A DNA stretch of 64,000 nucleotides from Paracoccus wurundjeri (GTDB lineage Bacteria > Pseudomonadota > Alphaproteobacteria > Rhodobacterales > Rhodobacteraceae), in contig NZ_JAUUTZ010000023.1 in the NCBI RefSeq assembly GCF_030678915.1, positions 1 to 64,000 of the forward strand, in the 5' to 3' direction. Below the pieces are notes generated by a model. The model saw only the letters and a program-made list of their open reading frames with translations. It ran no database searches and was not told the DNA's origin. Each line of letters opens with the position of its first letter. Position 1 is the stretch's first letter. Below, piece by piece: positions 9,624-18,980 of the stretch. Both the position numbers and the translations under genes were made by a program.

Positions 9624-10079
9624 TTATTCTTTCCGGACCGGGTTGAGGGCATTCAGCATCCCTGCACTTGCATCGATGAGCGAGCGGATGAAGCGATCAT
9701 CGATTTTCGGTAACAACGTCGTATCCATCACGCCAAGCCGCATCTCGGGGCCATTCTGACGCGGGCCTTGCCCGACCTGCCAGTCAAGCCTGCCGGTCAT
9801 CCCCTGCATGGTCACATCGGACACCATCAACGCCACAGCCGCATCGCGTGGCCGGGATGGCACGTCATCGCCGCGAGCGTCATTCCTGATGACACTGGAC
9901 GGGATTTCTTCGGCCAGGGCTTGTACCACTGCCTGACAAAGCCGCTTCGGTTCGGCAATATCGGAAGGGCAGCTTAGCAGGATAACCTTGCGATCAAACT
10001 GACGCGCCTGAGACATCGGCGTCGCGAATGCAATTACCGCCAAAATTGCAAAAGCACATATGAAAACAACAGGATACAC
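9624..10079 (-). CDS. Hypothetical secreted protein upstream of the RTX protease
   Basis: The 151-residue product has an N-terminal hydrophobic segment (VVFICAFAILAVIAFA) and a likely signal-peptidase site near MSQARQ at about 26, so it should be periplasmic. The mature part has two cysteines and no motif I know. It lies 53 bases upstream of the RTX protease gene on the same strand and may be co-transcribed with it. A periplasmic protease inhibitor would be a logical partner, but the sequence does not resemble the serralysin inhibitor family. A role is not assigned. Confidence 0.6.
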   Translation of the reverse strand: MYPVVFICAFAILAVIAFATPMSQARQFDRKVILLSCPSDIAEPKRLCQAVVQALAEEIPSSVIRNDARGDDVPSRPRDAAVALMVSDVTMQGMTGRLDWQVGQGPRQNGPEMRLGVMDTTLLPKIDDRFIRSLIDASAGMLNALNPVRKE

Positions 10080-10349
10080 TATACAACTTTCACAACAGAC
10101 TGGCGTCGGGCGAAGTCACCTCACCAGCCATCCATGGCTTCTTGTTACCATTTGTCAGCCAAAGCGTCGAGAACTGTATCGAAAGATGGTTATCTTGAAA
10201 CCGGTCATAAGAAGTCAGCAACGAACCTTTCCGACTGTGCGTCGACAGCCGTTCACCAGCTAAAGCTGCGGCCTCCCGCGTAAAGCAGTTCAGAAACCAT
10301 CCGCGCTTTCTGCCTCGCGCATTCCAACCCTGCGCATGTTCCGGGTTAA

Positions 10350-11486
10350 TCAAGCATCAATGGTCATCAGCAATCCCGCCGCAAGCCTGGCGCGTTCGCT
10401 CAGGCTTTTGATCTCGATATGTTCGTTCAGGGTATGCAGCCCCTTGCCTCGCACCCCGATGGAATCCAGCGTGGGAACGCCCATAGCGCCGGTGAAATTG
10501 CCATCTGATCCGCCACCCGAGCTTCCTGCGGTCAGTTCGAAGCCCAGTTCCGCGGAAAACCTCCTTGCCATTTCGTAAAGCTCCAGTGTGCCGGGATTGT
10601 CGGGTGACCAGACCGGGCGGGTAACGCCCCGCGTAACTTCGAAAGTGACTCCGTTCTCCTCGCCCTGAAGAGCTTCCATCGCGGCGACTCCGCCGTCCAG
10701 ATCCTCCTGGGTCTTGGCCATCGTAAGCGCTTCGGCACGACATTCCGAGGACACGCAATTCACCCATTGCCCGGCATGGATGACACCGACGGAAAAGGTG
10801 CAGTCGTCCGTTGTCATTGCTTCGATTTCAAGAATCTTCCGGGCCATGGCGGCAATCGCCGACCGCCCGTCTTTAAGCGCCCATCCGGCATGGCTGGGCC
10901 GGCCATGGGTCAGAAGGTTGAAGCGGGCGATCGCATAGCGACCGATCACCGCGCCGCCATCTTCCTTTGCGGGTTCCGGCACCAGAACGGCGCGTTTGCC
11001 CCGTGCCTCGTCCTCGATCAGCTGCCGTGTCGAGGGGGTGCCGGCTTCCTCGTCCGGCGTGAACAGGAAGGTCACCGGCAGCGGGGTCTGCAACCCGGCC
11101 TTGAGGATTTGGCGCATCGCTTCGACGCAGATAAAATTGCCGCCCTTCATATCCTGAATTCCCGGCCCGTAGCACAATCCGCCCTCGCGCCGGAAAGGCA
11201 GTTTCTCAAGCGTTCCGACCGGATGGACCGTATCCAGATGCCCCGAAATCAGGATCCCGGGTTTTCCCTGATCGGGGTGCGGGAAGGTGGCGCGAACAGA
11301 ATCTCCGAAACCCTGCGTTCCCGGCAGGATCTCGACGCTCGCGCCGATTTCCGCCAGATCTCGGGCCGCCAGCGCCGTCATGCGGCTGACCGCCGCAGCG
11401 TCCCAGGTGGGGCTTTCGCATTCGATCCAGGGACGCAGCCCTTTCAGGATTTCTTCATCGTCAAAAGGCAAATTCAGCGGGTTCAT
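10350..11486 (-). CDS. M20-family metallopeptidase (glutamate carboxypeptidase/ArgE-DapE type)
   Basis: Di-zinc exopeptidase of 378 residues. Visible metal and catalytic elements are SGHLDTVHP near residue 80, DMKGG near 113 and the general-base glutamates in PDEEAGTPSTR near 150; a lid domain follows with ..HAGWALKDGRSA. The pattern matches M20A enzymes such as carboxypeptidase G2, which release C-terminal glutamate or process N-acyl amino acids. Its start overlaps the stop of the next upstream gene by four bases (ATGA), so the two peptidases are translationally coupled. It is the last gene of the importer operon, which suggests that the imported substrate is a peptide or acyl-amino acid. 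Confidence 0.85.
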   Translation of the reverse strand: MNPLNLPFDDEEILKGLRPWIECESPTWDAAAVSRMTALAARDLAEIGASVEILPGTQGFGDSVRATFPHPDQGKPGILISGHLDTVHPVGTLEKLPFRREGGLCYGPGIQDMKGGNFICVEAMRQILKAGLQTPLPVTFLFTPDEEAGTPSTRQLIEDEARGKRAVLVPEPAKEDGGAVIGRYAIARFNLLTHGRPSHAGWALKDGRSAIAAMARKILEIEAMTTDDCTFSVGVIHAGQWVNCVSSECRAEALTMAKTQEDLDGGVAAMEALQGEENGVTFEVTRGVTRPVWSPDNPGTLELYEMARRFSAELGFELTAGSSGGGSDGNFTGAMGVPTLDSIGVRGKGLHTLNEHIEIKSLSERARLAAGLLMTIDA

Positions 11487-12655
11487 GCGACCTCCAGTGG
11501 CAGACGGCGTTCAATGATGCGGGCGTAAATCGATGCGCCCACCGGCAATATCCCGGGATCAAGCACAAAGCCCGGATTGTGCAGCGGCACCGTACCCGCA
11601 TGGCCAACCCTGCCATAAGCGCCGGGAACGACCTGCAGCATATCGGCGAAATCTTCGGAACCGGTCGCGGGTTCGCATTGATCGGTGACCATATCCGGGC
11701 CTACGATATCGGCCGCCGCCGCCAGCCATTCATCCGCAAGAACCGCGTCATTGTTCAGCACGTCGAAAATATTGCGAAACTCGACATCGATGGTCACGCC
11801 GAAACCTTTGGCAAAGCCTTCGCAGATCTCGCGCATCCGGGTTTCAATCAGATCCCGGCTTGCCGTCTTGAAATATCGTACGGTACCCGCGATCCACGCG
11901 GTCTCGGGAACCACGTTATACGCGCTGCCCGAATGGATCTGCGTGACCGACAGGACGGCGCTTTCAAGCGGGGGCAGGTTGCGGCCCAGAATGGACTGGA
12001 ACTGCCCGACCAGCGCCGAGGCGATCATCAGGGCGTCGCGCGACTGATGCGGCATGGCGGCATGGCTGCCCCTGCCCTTCACCTTGATATCGAAGAATGA
12101 CGCCCCCGCCATCGCCGTTCCCTTGCAAATCTTGGCTCTTTGCGGGTCGCCGGACGGGTCGTTATGCATCCCGTAAACCTCATCGACGGGAAAGCGTTTG
12201 AACAAGCCATCGGCAATCATCCCGCGCGCGCCGCCCAGTCCTTCTTCTGCAGGCTGGAAGATCATCACCGCCGTGCCATCGAAATTACGGCTGCCGGCAA
12301 GATATTTCGCGGCGCCCAGCAGCATGGTCGTATGGCCGTCATGACCGCATGCATGCATCTTGCCCGGGGCCGTCGAGGCATAGTCCAGCCCGCTGGTCTC
12401 TTCGATGGGCAACGCATCCATATCGGCGCGCAATCCGACCCGGCGGTTTCCCTGACCCCGCCCCTGAAGCAATCCGACGACACCGGTCCCGGCGATATTC
12501 TCGTGAACCTCGTCAAAGCCGAAATCCCGCAATTTCGCGGCTACGATCCCGGCGGTCCGGGTTTCTTCGAAACCAATTTCGGGGTTTGCGTGCAGGTCGC
12601 GAAACACCTCTTCGAGTTCTGGCGTGAATGCTTGGATTTCATGCAGGATCGGCAT
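11483..12655 (-). CDS. M20D-family amidohydrolase (hippurate/N-acyl-amino-acid hydrolase type)
   Basis: The 390-residue enzyme has the M20D hallmarks: LRADMDALPIEE, then HACGHDGHTTMLLG near residue 100 with the metal-binding Cys/His, PAEEGLGGARGMI near 137 and a C-terminal GSEDFADML. The family hydrolyses amide bonds of N-acyl or N-aroyl amino acids. It overlaps the upstream dual-ATPase gene by 17 bases and the downstream M20A gene by four, so it is firmly part of the operon. The two peptidase genes belong to different M20 subfamilies and probably act in sequence or on related substrates. Confidence 0.88.
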   Translation of the reverse strand: MPILHEIQAFTPELEEVFRDLHANPEIGFEETRTAGIVAAKLRDFGFDEVHENIAGTGVVGLLQGRGQGNRRVGLRADMDALPIEETSGLDYASTAPGKMHACGHDGHTTMLLGAAKYLAGSRNFDGTAVMIFQPAEEGLGGARGMIADGLFKRFPVDEVYGMHNDPSGDPQRAKICKGTAMAGASFFDIKVKGRGSHAAMPHQSRDALMIASALVGQFQSILGRNLPPLESAVLSVTQIHSGSAYNVVPETAWIAGTVRYFKTASRDLIETRMREICEGFAKGFGVTIDVEFRNIFDVLNNDAVLADEWLAAAADIVGPDMVTDQCEPATGSEDFADMLQVVPGAYGRVGHAGTVPLHNPGFVLDPGILPVGASIYARIIERRLPLEVA

Positions 12656-14312
12656 GGTTCACCTCGGTCATTTCTCGGAAATTCTGGAAATCCCATTTGC
12701 GGCCGGGCGCGGCCTCGATCAGGGTGCGGGTATAGTCGTGCCGGGGATGAACCAGCACTTCAGCGGCAGAGCCCTGTTCGACGACAACGCCCCGCTGCAT
12801 CACGATCACATCGTCGCAGATCTGTGCCGCGACCCTCAGATCATGGGTGATGAAAACGATAGCGATGCCCAGTTCCTGCTGCAATTGGTCAAGCAGGTTC
12901 AGAACCTGCGCCTGAACCGAAACGTCAAGCGCCGAGACCGCCTCGTCGGCGACCAGAACCTGGGGCCGCATCATCACCGCGCGGGCGATGGCGATCCGTT
13001 GCCGCTGCCCACCCGAGAATTGATGGGGATAGCGCCGCAATGAACCTTCGGGAAGCCCGACGAATTCAAGCATCCGGCCAGCCTCGGCCAGCGCCTGCTT
13101 GCGGGAGGTGCCATAATTCAACGGTCCTTCGATCAGGCTGTCAGCAACCTTCCATCTTGGGTTCAGCGATCGCATCGGATCCTGAAACACCACCTGAAGT
13201 TTCTTGCGATGAGGTTTAAGGGCGTTCCGGCCAAGATTGGCGATATCCCTGCCGTCAAGCAGGATCTGCCCCGATGACGGATCGATCAGCCGCATGATAC
13301 AGCGTGCGACCGTGGATTTGCCCGAACCGGATTCACCCACGATCCCCAATGTGCGACTGCGGTGAAGGGTGAAAGTGACATCCTTGGCCGCATGGGTTTC
13401 AGGGTGTTTTCGCAACAGCCCGCCGCCGCCATATATCTTGTTCAGATCCGTGACCTGCAACACCACCTCTTCTCCGGCCGGTCTGGGCGCGCGCGGCGAC
13501 AGGCTGGGCACCGCCGTCAGAAGTTCGCGCGTGTATTCGGCCCGGGGCTGCCGGAGGAGCTGTTCGACCGGGCCATGTTCGGCGATCTCACCGCGCCGCA
13601 TCACATAGACCGTATCCGCGATCTCGGCCACGACGCCCATGTCATGGGTAATGAACAGGACCGCAGTGCCATGAACCCGCTGCAATTCCGCGATCAGCGA
13701 CAGGATCTGCTTCTGGGTGGTCACGTCAAGCGCGGTCGTAGGTTCGTCCGCGATCAGAAGGACGGGCTCCAGTACCAGCGCCATGGCGATCATGATCCGC
13801 TGCCGCTGGCCACCGGAAAGCTGATGCGGATAAGATCGGAAAATACGTGGCACATCCGGCAGATGAACCTGCTCCATGATCGCGATGGCGCGCGCGCGCC
13901 GCTCGGCCGCAGAAAACTCGGTGTGAAGCTCCATGACCTCCATGATCTGATCGCCCACCCGCAGCACGGGGTTAAGCGCGGTCATCGGCTCCTGAAAGAT
14001 CATCGCGACCCGGGCGGCGCGCAATTCGCGCATCTGCACCTGCGTAAGCGGTAGCAGATCCCGGCCTTCGAGATTGATCCTGCCCTGGGTGACCTGCAGC
14101 GCCTCGGGCAGCAACCCCATGATCGCAAGCGATGTGACGGATTTTCCCGACCCGGATTCACCAACCAGACAGACCGTTTCACCCTGTCTGATGGTTATAC
14201 CAATATTGTTCAGGACCTGCGGTTGTCCGGCAGTATCCGGCAACGTCACCGTCAGGTTTTCGGCGGTCAGGGCGACGGGGCTGGCGTCGAAGTTTCGTGA
14301 CTTGAACTGCAT
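12639..14312 (-). CDS. Oligopeptide-type ABC transporter, fused dual ATPase (DppD-DppF)
   Basis: The 557-residue protein holds two complete nucleotide-binding domains. Walker A is GESGSGKS at 51-58 and again at 326-333; the signatures are LSGGQ at 165-169 and FSGGQ near 429. Walker B is LLIADEP in the first half and VLVADEA in the second. Each half ends with the proline-rich oligopeptide-transporter C-terminal extension. Fusions of the DppD and DppF types are common (GsiA-like). It energises the permeases encoded directly upstream, three bases away. It completes a one-gene-per-role importer together with the binding protein at 16217-17782. Confidence 0.93.
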   Translation of the reverse strand: MQFKSRNFDASPVALTAENLTVTLPDTAGQPQVLNNIGITIRQGETVCLVGESGSGKSVTSLAIMGLLPEALQVTQGRINLEGRDLLPLTQVQMRELRAARVAMIFQEPMTALNPVLRVGDQIMEVMELHTEFSAAERRARAIAIMEQVHLPDVPRIFRSYPHQLSGGQRQRIMIAMALVLEPVLLIADEPTTALDVTTQKQILSLIAELQRVHGTAVLFITHDMGVVAEIADTVYVMRRGEIAEHGPVEQLLRQPRAEYTRELLTAVPSLSPRAPRPAGEEVVLQVTDLNKIYGGGGLLRKHPETHAAKDVTFTLHRSRTLGIVGESGSGKSTVARCIMRLIDPSSGQILLDGRDIANLGRNALKPHRKKLQVVFQDPMRSLNPRWKVADSLIEGPLNYGTSRKQALAEAGRMLEFVGLPEGSLRRYPHQFSGGQRQRIAIARAVMMRPQVLVADEAVSALDVSVQAQVLNLLDQLQQELGIAIVFITHDLRVAAQICDDVIVMQRGVVVEQGSAAEVLVHPRHDYTRTLIEAAPGRKWDFQNFREMTEVNHADPA

Positions 14313-14315
14313 GAC

Positions 14316-15191
14316 CTACCCCGCCCGTTTCTTGAGGCGCGGATCCAGCATGTCACGCGCCGCATCGCCCAGAAGATTGATCGACAGGATACATAGCGAC
14401 AGCATGATTCCCGGATACAGGATCAGATCCGGCTTGATCCGGAAAAACAACCGCCCTTCGGCCATGATATTGCCCCAGGTCGGCGTTTCGGTACTGACAC
14501 CCGCGCCAAGGAACGACAGCAGCGCCTCGGTCAGGATGGCCGAGGCAAGGACATAGGTTCCCTGCACGATCAGCGGCGCAAGCGTATTGGGCAACAAATG
14601 CCGGATCAGGATCTTCGGCATCGACGATCCCAGCGCCAGCGCCGCCTCGACATAGGGTTCTTCGCGCGCGGCCAGCACGACGGCGCGCACCAGCCGGACA
14701 ACGCGGGGAATCTCGGGGATGGTGATCGCCGCGATAACAGACGTGACCGAAGGACCGTTCAGCGCAACAAGCGCAATCGCCAGAAGGATCGCCGGAATGG
14801 CCATTAGCGCATCCATCATCCGCATGATGATCGCATCCGCCATACGGTAGAACCCCGCGACCAGACCGATGACCAGACCGATGATGACTGAGACGACCGC
14901 CGCCAATATACCGATATACAGTGACAGCCGCCCTCCGATCAGCACACGGCTGAGGATATCGCGCCCGTAATTGTCGGTACCCAGCGGATAGCCTTCCATC
15001 GGCCCCTTGAGACGGGACAAAGGATCCATCTGCAGCGGATCATGGGGCGCAAGCCAGGGTGCCAGGATCGAACAGATAACGATCAGCGACAAAACCACGA
15101 CCGCGATCTTCGGGCCTAATCCAAAATGTGAAAGCCGGAAGACGCGCAGGATGGGCTGCATTGCGGCCGCGGGCTGAGCAGGCTGTGACAT
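14316..15191 (-). CDS. Oligopeptide-type ABC transporter permease (DppC family)
   Basis: Inner-membrane protein of 291 residues with about six hydrophobic segments. It has the DppC N-terminal cytoplasmic part, the YPLGTDNYGRDILSRVL segment typical of this family near residue 71, and the EAA loop ALALGSSMPKILIRHLLPN near residue 185. Its start codon shares a base with the stop of the DppB-type gene (TGATG), so translation is coupled. It forms the channel with that partner. Confidence 0.93.
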   Translation of the reverse strand: MSQPAQPAAAMQPILRVFRLSHFGLGPKIAVVVLSLIVICSILAPWLAPHDPLQMDPLSRLKGPMEGYPLGTDNYGRDILSRVLIGGRLSLYIGILAAVVSVIIGLVIGLVAGFYRMADAIIMRMMDALMAIPAILLAIALVALNGPSVTSVIAAITIPEIPRVVRLVRAVVLAAREEPYVEAALALGSSMPKILIRHLLPNTLAPLIVQGTYVLASAILTEALLSFLGAGVSTETPTWGNIMAEGRLFFRIKPDLILYPGIMLSLCILSINLLGDAARDMLDPRLKKRAG

Positions 15192-16132
15192 CAGTAGCGT
15201 ATCCTTGGATCAAAGAAGGTGTAGCTGAGGTCAATGACCAGATTCACCAGCACATAAAGAAAGCTCGTCAGCAGGATCATCGCCTGAATCACCGGATAGT
15301 CGCGCGCCAGGATCGCATCGACCGTCAGACGGCCGATTCCGGGGATATTGAATACCGTCTCGGTGACGACCACGCCTCCGATCAGCAGCGCGAAGCCTGT
15401 GCCGATCACGGTCAGGATCGGCACGGCGGCATTCTTTAGCGCATGCCGAAACAGCACCCGCCTTTCAGATGCGCCCTTCGCCCTTGCGGTACGGATGTAA
15501 TCCTCGCCCAGAACTTCAAGCATATTGGCGCGGGTCATCCGGGCGATCAGCGCGACATAGATCGTCGTCAGCGTGAGCGCCGGAAGAAAGGCATGGGTCA
15601 TGAACGCGCCCAGCCCCTGCGACAACGGCGCATAGCCCTGCACCGGAAACCAGTTCAGCTTCAGCGAAAAGATCAGGATGAAAATATAGCCGGTCACGAA
15701 GACAGGAACCGAGAAACCCAGAACCGAGAATGTCATGACCACGTAATCCGCGCCTTTGCGGTGCTTCCATGCCGCAAGCACTCCCATGGGGATCGCGAGT
15801 GCCACCGACATCAATATGGTCAGCACCCCGATCGACAGAGTAGGACCGATACGGGAGGCGATCATCGAGGATACCGGCGTGCTTGAGATCAGGGAGGTAC
15901 CCAAATCGCCCCGCGCAAGCTGGCCGATCCATTTCGCGAACTGGATATGCAAAGGCTCGTTCAGGCCCATGGCCTCGCGGATATTTTCAAGTTTGGCGGG
16001 CGTCGTCATATCTCCGGCAAGGATCGCAGCCGGATCGCCAGGCGTAAGGCGAAGCAGAAGAAACACGAATACTGCAACCAGCAGCATCACCGGAATGACA
16101 GCCAGGATACGCCGCAGGATATAGCCGAACAT
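15191..16132 (-). CDS. Oligopeptide-type ABC transporter permease (DppB family)
   Basis: The 313-residue permease starts with the family sequence FGYILRRILAVIPVMLLV and includes LRLTPGDPAAILAG. It has six membrane segments and the EAA loop RTARAKGASERRVLFRHALKN near residue 200. It is the first permease after the binding-protein gene; the 84-base gap between them holds a hairpin. The start at 16132 follows an AGGAG-like site (gaactcctt on the plus strand). Confidence 0.93.
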   Translation of the reverse strand: MFGYILRRILAVIPVMLLVAVFVFLLLRLTPGDPAAILAGDMTTPAKLENIREAMGLNEPLHIQFAKWIGQLARGDLGTSLISSTPVSSMIASRIGPTLSIGVLTILMSVALAIPMGVLAAWKHRKGADYVVMTFSVLGFSVPVFVTGYIFILIFSLKLNWFPVQGYAPLSQGLGAFMTHAFLPALTLTTIYVALIARMTRANMLEVLGEDYIRTARAKGASERRVLFRHALKNAAVPILTVIGTGFALLIGGVVVTETVFNIPGIGRLTVDAILARDYPVIQAMILLTSFLYVLVNLVIDLSYTFFDPRIRY

Positions 16133-16165
16133 CGGAACTCCTTGAAACGATGGACCGGACGTTTA

Positions 16166-16195
16166 CGGGGCAGCTTGCCGGAACAGGCCGCCCCG
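16166..16195 (-). other. Intercistronic hairpin after the binding-protein gene
   Basis: Nine-base-pair GC-rich stem with one G-U pair (16166-16174 with 16187-16195) and a 12-base loop, with no U-run. It lies between the substrate-binding-protein gene and the DppB-type gene. Such hairpins can stabilise the upstream mRNA segment or cause partial termination. That role is inferred from position only. Confidence 0.5.
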
Positions 16196-16216
16196 CCACG
16201 GGCCTTGAACCGAAGA

Positions 16217-17782
16217 TCAGTCGGCCTTGTTCATGTTCCAGAACACCGGAACAGGCGACGGAATCATATCGGTGATCGTGTTTCTTCTGGCTTGCGGGAA
16301 GCCGTATTGACCAAGCGGAATCAGAAGCACGTTGTCGATCGCATGCTGCTGGATTTTCTCACCCGCCTCCTTCTGCGCCTCGTCCCCTTCCGCCGCGATG
16401 AATTCGGCCTTCAGCTCTTCGATCTTCTCGTCGGTCGGCCAGCCGAACCATGCGTCATCACCGCTTCCGTTCAGCATCGGGTTGCTGATCGGATCGGAAA
16501 TCTCGGGCACCAGCCAGTTGGTGATGAAAATATTCCAGCCGCCATCCGCAGGCGCGGACTGACTGGCCCGGCGGGTGACGAGCGTCTGCCAGTCCATCTG
16601 CTGCATATCGACATTGAATCCGGCGTCGCGCAGCTGCTGCGCGACCACGACCGGCTGGGCCGCCAGTGTCACGACATCGGTCGGCGCCATCAGGACCACC
16701 GGGGTACCATCATAGCCAGCCTCTTCCAGAAGCTCCTTGGCCTTGTCGATCCCGTTCCCCTCGACCAGCGTCTCGGCACCGGTTGGGCTTTCCAGCGGCG
16801 CGCCGCATCCAAGAATCGCTCCGCAGATGGTATAATATTCGGGATTTCCCGCCATGGCGGCAAGTACGGGTTCCTGAGAAATGGCGTAAAGCGCCGCCTG
16901 ACGGATTTTCTGATCGTCGAAAGGCGGATGCAGGAAGTTCAGGCGGGCCATGGTCTGGTAACCGACCGGCTCCCGCACTTCGACGGTCAGGTTCGGATCG
17001 CCTTCAAGAAGCGGCAGCAAATCAACTTGCAGGACTTCGATATAATCGATCTCTCCGCTCAGGATGGCGTTCACCGCCGTCTGGATATCCCCCATGGTGA
17101 CCCATTTGACCGCGTCCACATTCACGACCTTGCCACCCGCCATACCGTCTGCCGGTTCATCGCGCGGGACATAATCGGGGTTCTTGCGATAGGTCACGCT
17201 GACGCCGGGCTGGAATTCTTCCTCGGCGAAGATGAACGGACCCGAACCCGTATAATCGGTGACCGTTTCATCGGCGGGCTGCTCGGCCACGCGGGCGGGC
17301 ATGATGAATGGCGGAATGGCGGATTGCTTGGACAGAACGGTCAGCATGGGTGCGAACGGTTCCTTCAGCGTCCAGGTGATCGTCTTGTCATCCGTCGCCT
17401 CAAGGCTCTCGGTGCGGTCCATGATAACCTGACCGCCCGTGTCGTTCTGCGCCCAACGATTCAGCGAAGCCACCGCGTCGGCGGCTGTCACGGGCGCGCC
17501 ATCGTGGAATTTCAGCCCGTCGCGCAGCGTAAAGACATAGGTCTTCTTGTCCTCCGAGATCTCCCAATCGGCCATCTGCGGCTGCGGCTCGAAATTGGAA
17601 TCCTGCGCAAGCAGGACATCATAGATCATATAGGCATGGTTGCGGGTGATATGCGCCGTGGTCATGATCGGGTCGAGTACCCGCAAACCGGAATGCATCA
17701 CCGCGGTGATGGTCTTCTCGGCCCATGCCGCACCGGTCATCAATGTCGATGCCAGTAACGCGGCGGTCAGTTTCTTGAGCAT
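16217..17782 (-). CDS. Oligopeptide-type ABC transporter substrate-binding protein (SBP family 5)
   Basis: Periplasmic solute receptor. The 521-residue form starts at an ATG preceded by AGGGAGAATTAC and opens with the Sec signal MLKKLTAALLASTLMTGAAWA. A longer in-frame start at 17890 adds 36 residues that do not look like protein. Family 5 features include DPIMTTAHITRNHAYMIYD near residue 40, YVFTLRDGLKFHDGAPVTAAD near 100 and a TLKEPFAPML segment. The closest recognised types bind peptides, glutathione or nickel; the operon with two M20 enzymes favours peptides or acyl-amino acids. It is the first gene of the operon, opposite the IclR gene. Confidence 0.92.
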   Translation of the reverse strand: MLKKLTAALLASTLMTGAAWAEKTITAVMHSGLRVLDPIMTTAHITRNHAYMIYDVLLAQDSNFEPQPQMADWEISEDKKTYVFTLRDGLKFHDGAPVTAADAVASLNRWAQNDTGGQVIMDRTESLEATDDKTITWTLKEPFAPMLTVLSKQSAIPPFIMPARVAEQPADETVTDYTGSGPFIFAEEEFQPGVSVTYRKNPDYVPRDEPADGMAGGKVVNVDAVKWVTMGDIQTAVNAILSGEIDYIEVLQVDLLPLLEGDPNLTVEVREPVGYQTMARLNFLHPPFDDQKIRQAALYAISQEPVLAAMAGNPEYYTICGAILGCGAPLESPTGAETLVEGNGIDKAKELLEEAGYDGTPVVLMAPTDVVTLAAQPVVVAQQLRDAGFNVDMQQMDWQTLVTRRASQSAPADGGWNIFITNWLVPEISDPISNPMLNGSGDDAWFGWPTDEKIEELKAEFIAAEGDEAQKEAGEKIQQHAIDNVLLIPLGQYGFPQARRNTITDMIPSPVPVFWNMNKAD

Positions 17783-17960
17783 GTAATTCTCCCTGTTGGT
17801 GAGTATCCGTGCCCCCGTCTTGTTGCGGTTTCCCAGAGCAAAGCGAGACGCTGCCCAATGGGTGCGGGGTGTCACTGATTCGATCGACACGAGACCCGGA
17901 AAGATGCAGCCATGTTAACATGAATTGCTGGCCTGTCCGGCATTCGCCAACGAATATTAA

Positions 17961-17979
17961 TGTATTGCATTCCGATACA
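17961..17979. promoter_or_regulatory. Possible IclR-type operator in the divergent intergenic region
   Basis: Interrupted inverted repeat TGTAT-N9-ATACA within the 256-base region between the importer operon and the IclR gene. The surrounding 60 bases are clearly AT-richer than the genes, as a double promoter region should be. The arms are only five bases long, so the site is a suggestion. Confidence 0.3.
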
Positions 17980-18038
17980 GTTGCATTGAATATAAAGGTT
18001 ACGTCGCGGCACAGTTTTATGTCAACGATTTGATCCAC

Positions 18039-18824
18039 ATGAGTCCGAAGATGCAACCGAAAGCCCTCAGGGCACAGTCGGATCCGGTATTTGTCCAATC
18101 CTTGGGCAAGGCAATGCGGGTGCTTGAGGCATTCCGGGATAGCGACGCTCCGCTTTCTCTTGCCGAGATTTCCAGCCGCGCCGGAATCACCCGCAGCGCC
18201 GCGCAAAGAATCGCACACAGCTTTCGAGAGCTTGGATATATGCGGCTAAGCGATGACGGCCGCGGCTTCCTGCTTGATCTGGGGATTCTCGATCTGACCT
18301 ATAATTACCTGCGCATGCATCCTCTGATCCGCCGCGCGACCCCGATCCTGCAGGAACTGCGCCGCACTGTCCGGGAACGGGTCGATCTGTCGCTGTTCGA
18401 CGGTCAAAGGATGGTCTACGCCGCCCGGCTGCAAAGCAAGCGAGAGGTATTCTTCGCCACGCTCATAGGCCACAGCGTTCCCACCTATTGCACATCAGGG
18501 GGCTGGGCGGTGCTGGCCATGCTGCCGGATAACGAGGTGAACACCCTGCTGTCCACCGCCGAGATGCGACAGGTAACCCCCCGCACCCTGACCGATCCGC
18601 AAGCCATCCGCGAGCAAATCGTACTGACCCGGCAGAATGGTCACTCATTGGCCATTGAGCAGATTCTGATGGGAGAAGTGGCCATCGGCGTCGCCATTCC
18701 CGGCCCCGGCAACCGCCCCGCAGGCGCAATTCATATTGCCGGAAACCTGTCCGAATGGCAGCCCGAGGAATTCCGCCGTCATGTCGCCCCACTGGCCTCG
18801 GCGGCAGCGAACGCGATGATCTGA
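18039..18824 (+). CDS. IclR-family transcriptional regulator
   Basis: One-component regulator of about 261 residues. An N-terminal winged helix-turn-helix has the family phrase SLAEISSRAGITRSAAQRI near residue 45; a C-terminal effector-binding IclR domain has LFDGQRMVYAARLQSKRE and GVAIPGPGNRPAGAI. The ATG at 18039 is preferred; an in-frame TTG lies three codons earlier at 18030. It is divergent from the peptide-importer/M20 operon and is the obvious candidate for its local regulator, probably sensing the substrate or an amino-acid product. Confidence 0.9.
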   Translation: MSPKMQPKALRAQSDPVFVQSLGKAMRVLEAFRDSDAPLSLAEISSRAGITRSAAQRIAHSFRELGYMRLSDDGRGFLLDLGILDLTYNYLRMHPLIRRATPILQELRRTVRERVDLSLFDGQRMVYAARLQSKREVFFATLIGHSVPTYCTSGGWAVLAMLPDNEVNTLLSTAEMRQVTPRTLTDPQAIREQIVLTRQNGHSLAIEQILMGEVAIGVAIPGPGNRPAGAIHIAGNLSEWQPEEFRRHVAPLASAAANAMI

Positions 18825-18980
18825 CCGGCGCGCTTTCCTGCTCATCCCTTGCATCTGTCTTGCGCGACAACGCCACTAATGGCAAAATAACCGCAATCAA
18901 ACAAAGCCCACACGGCATTTCATGGCCGGAGAGGGGCAAACAGGCAAGTATAATAAGCAAGTACAATAAGGTGGGACAGG

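Noticed and set aside
15947..17758. 603-codon plus-strand frame
   Set aside because: Entirely antisense to the DppB and binding-protein genes; Arg/His/Gly-rich without family features. It reflects high GC at third positions.
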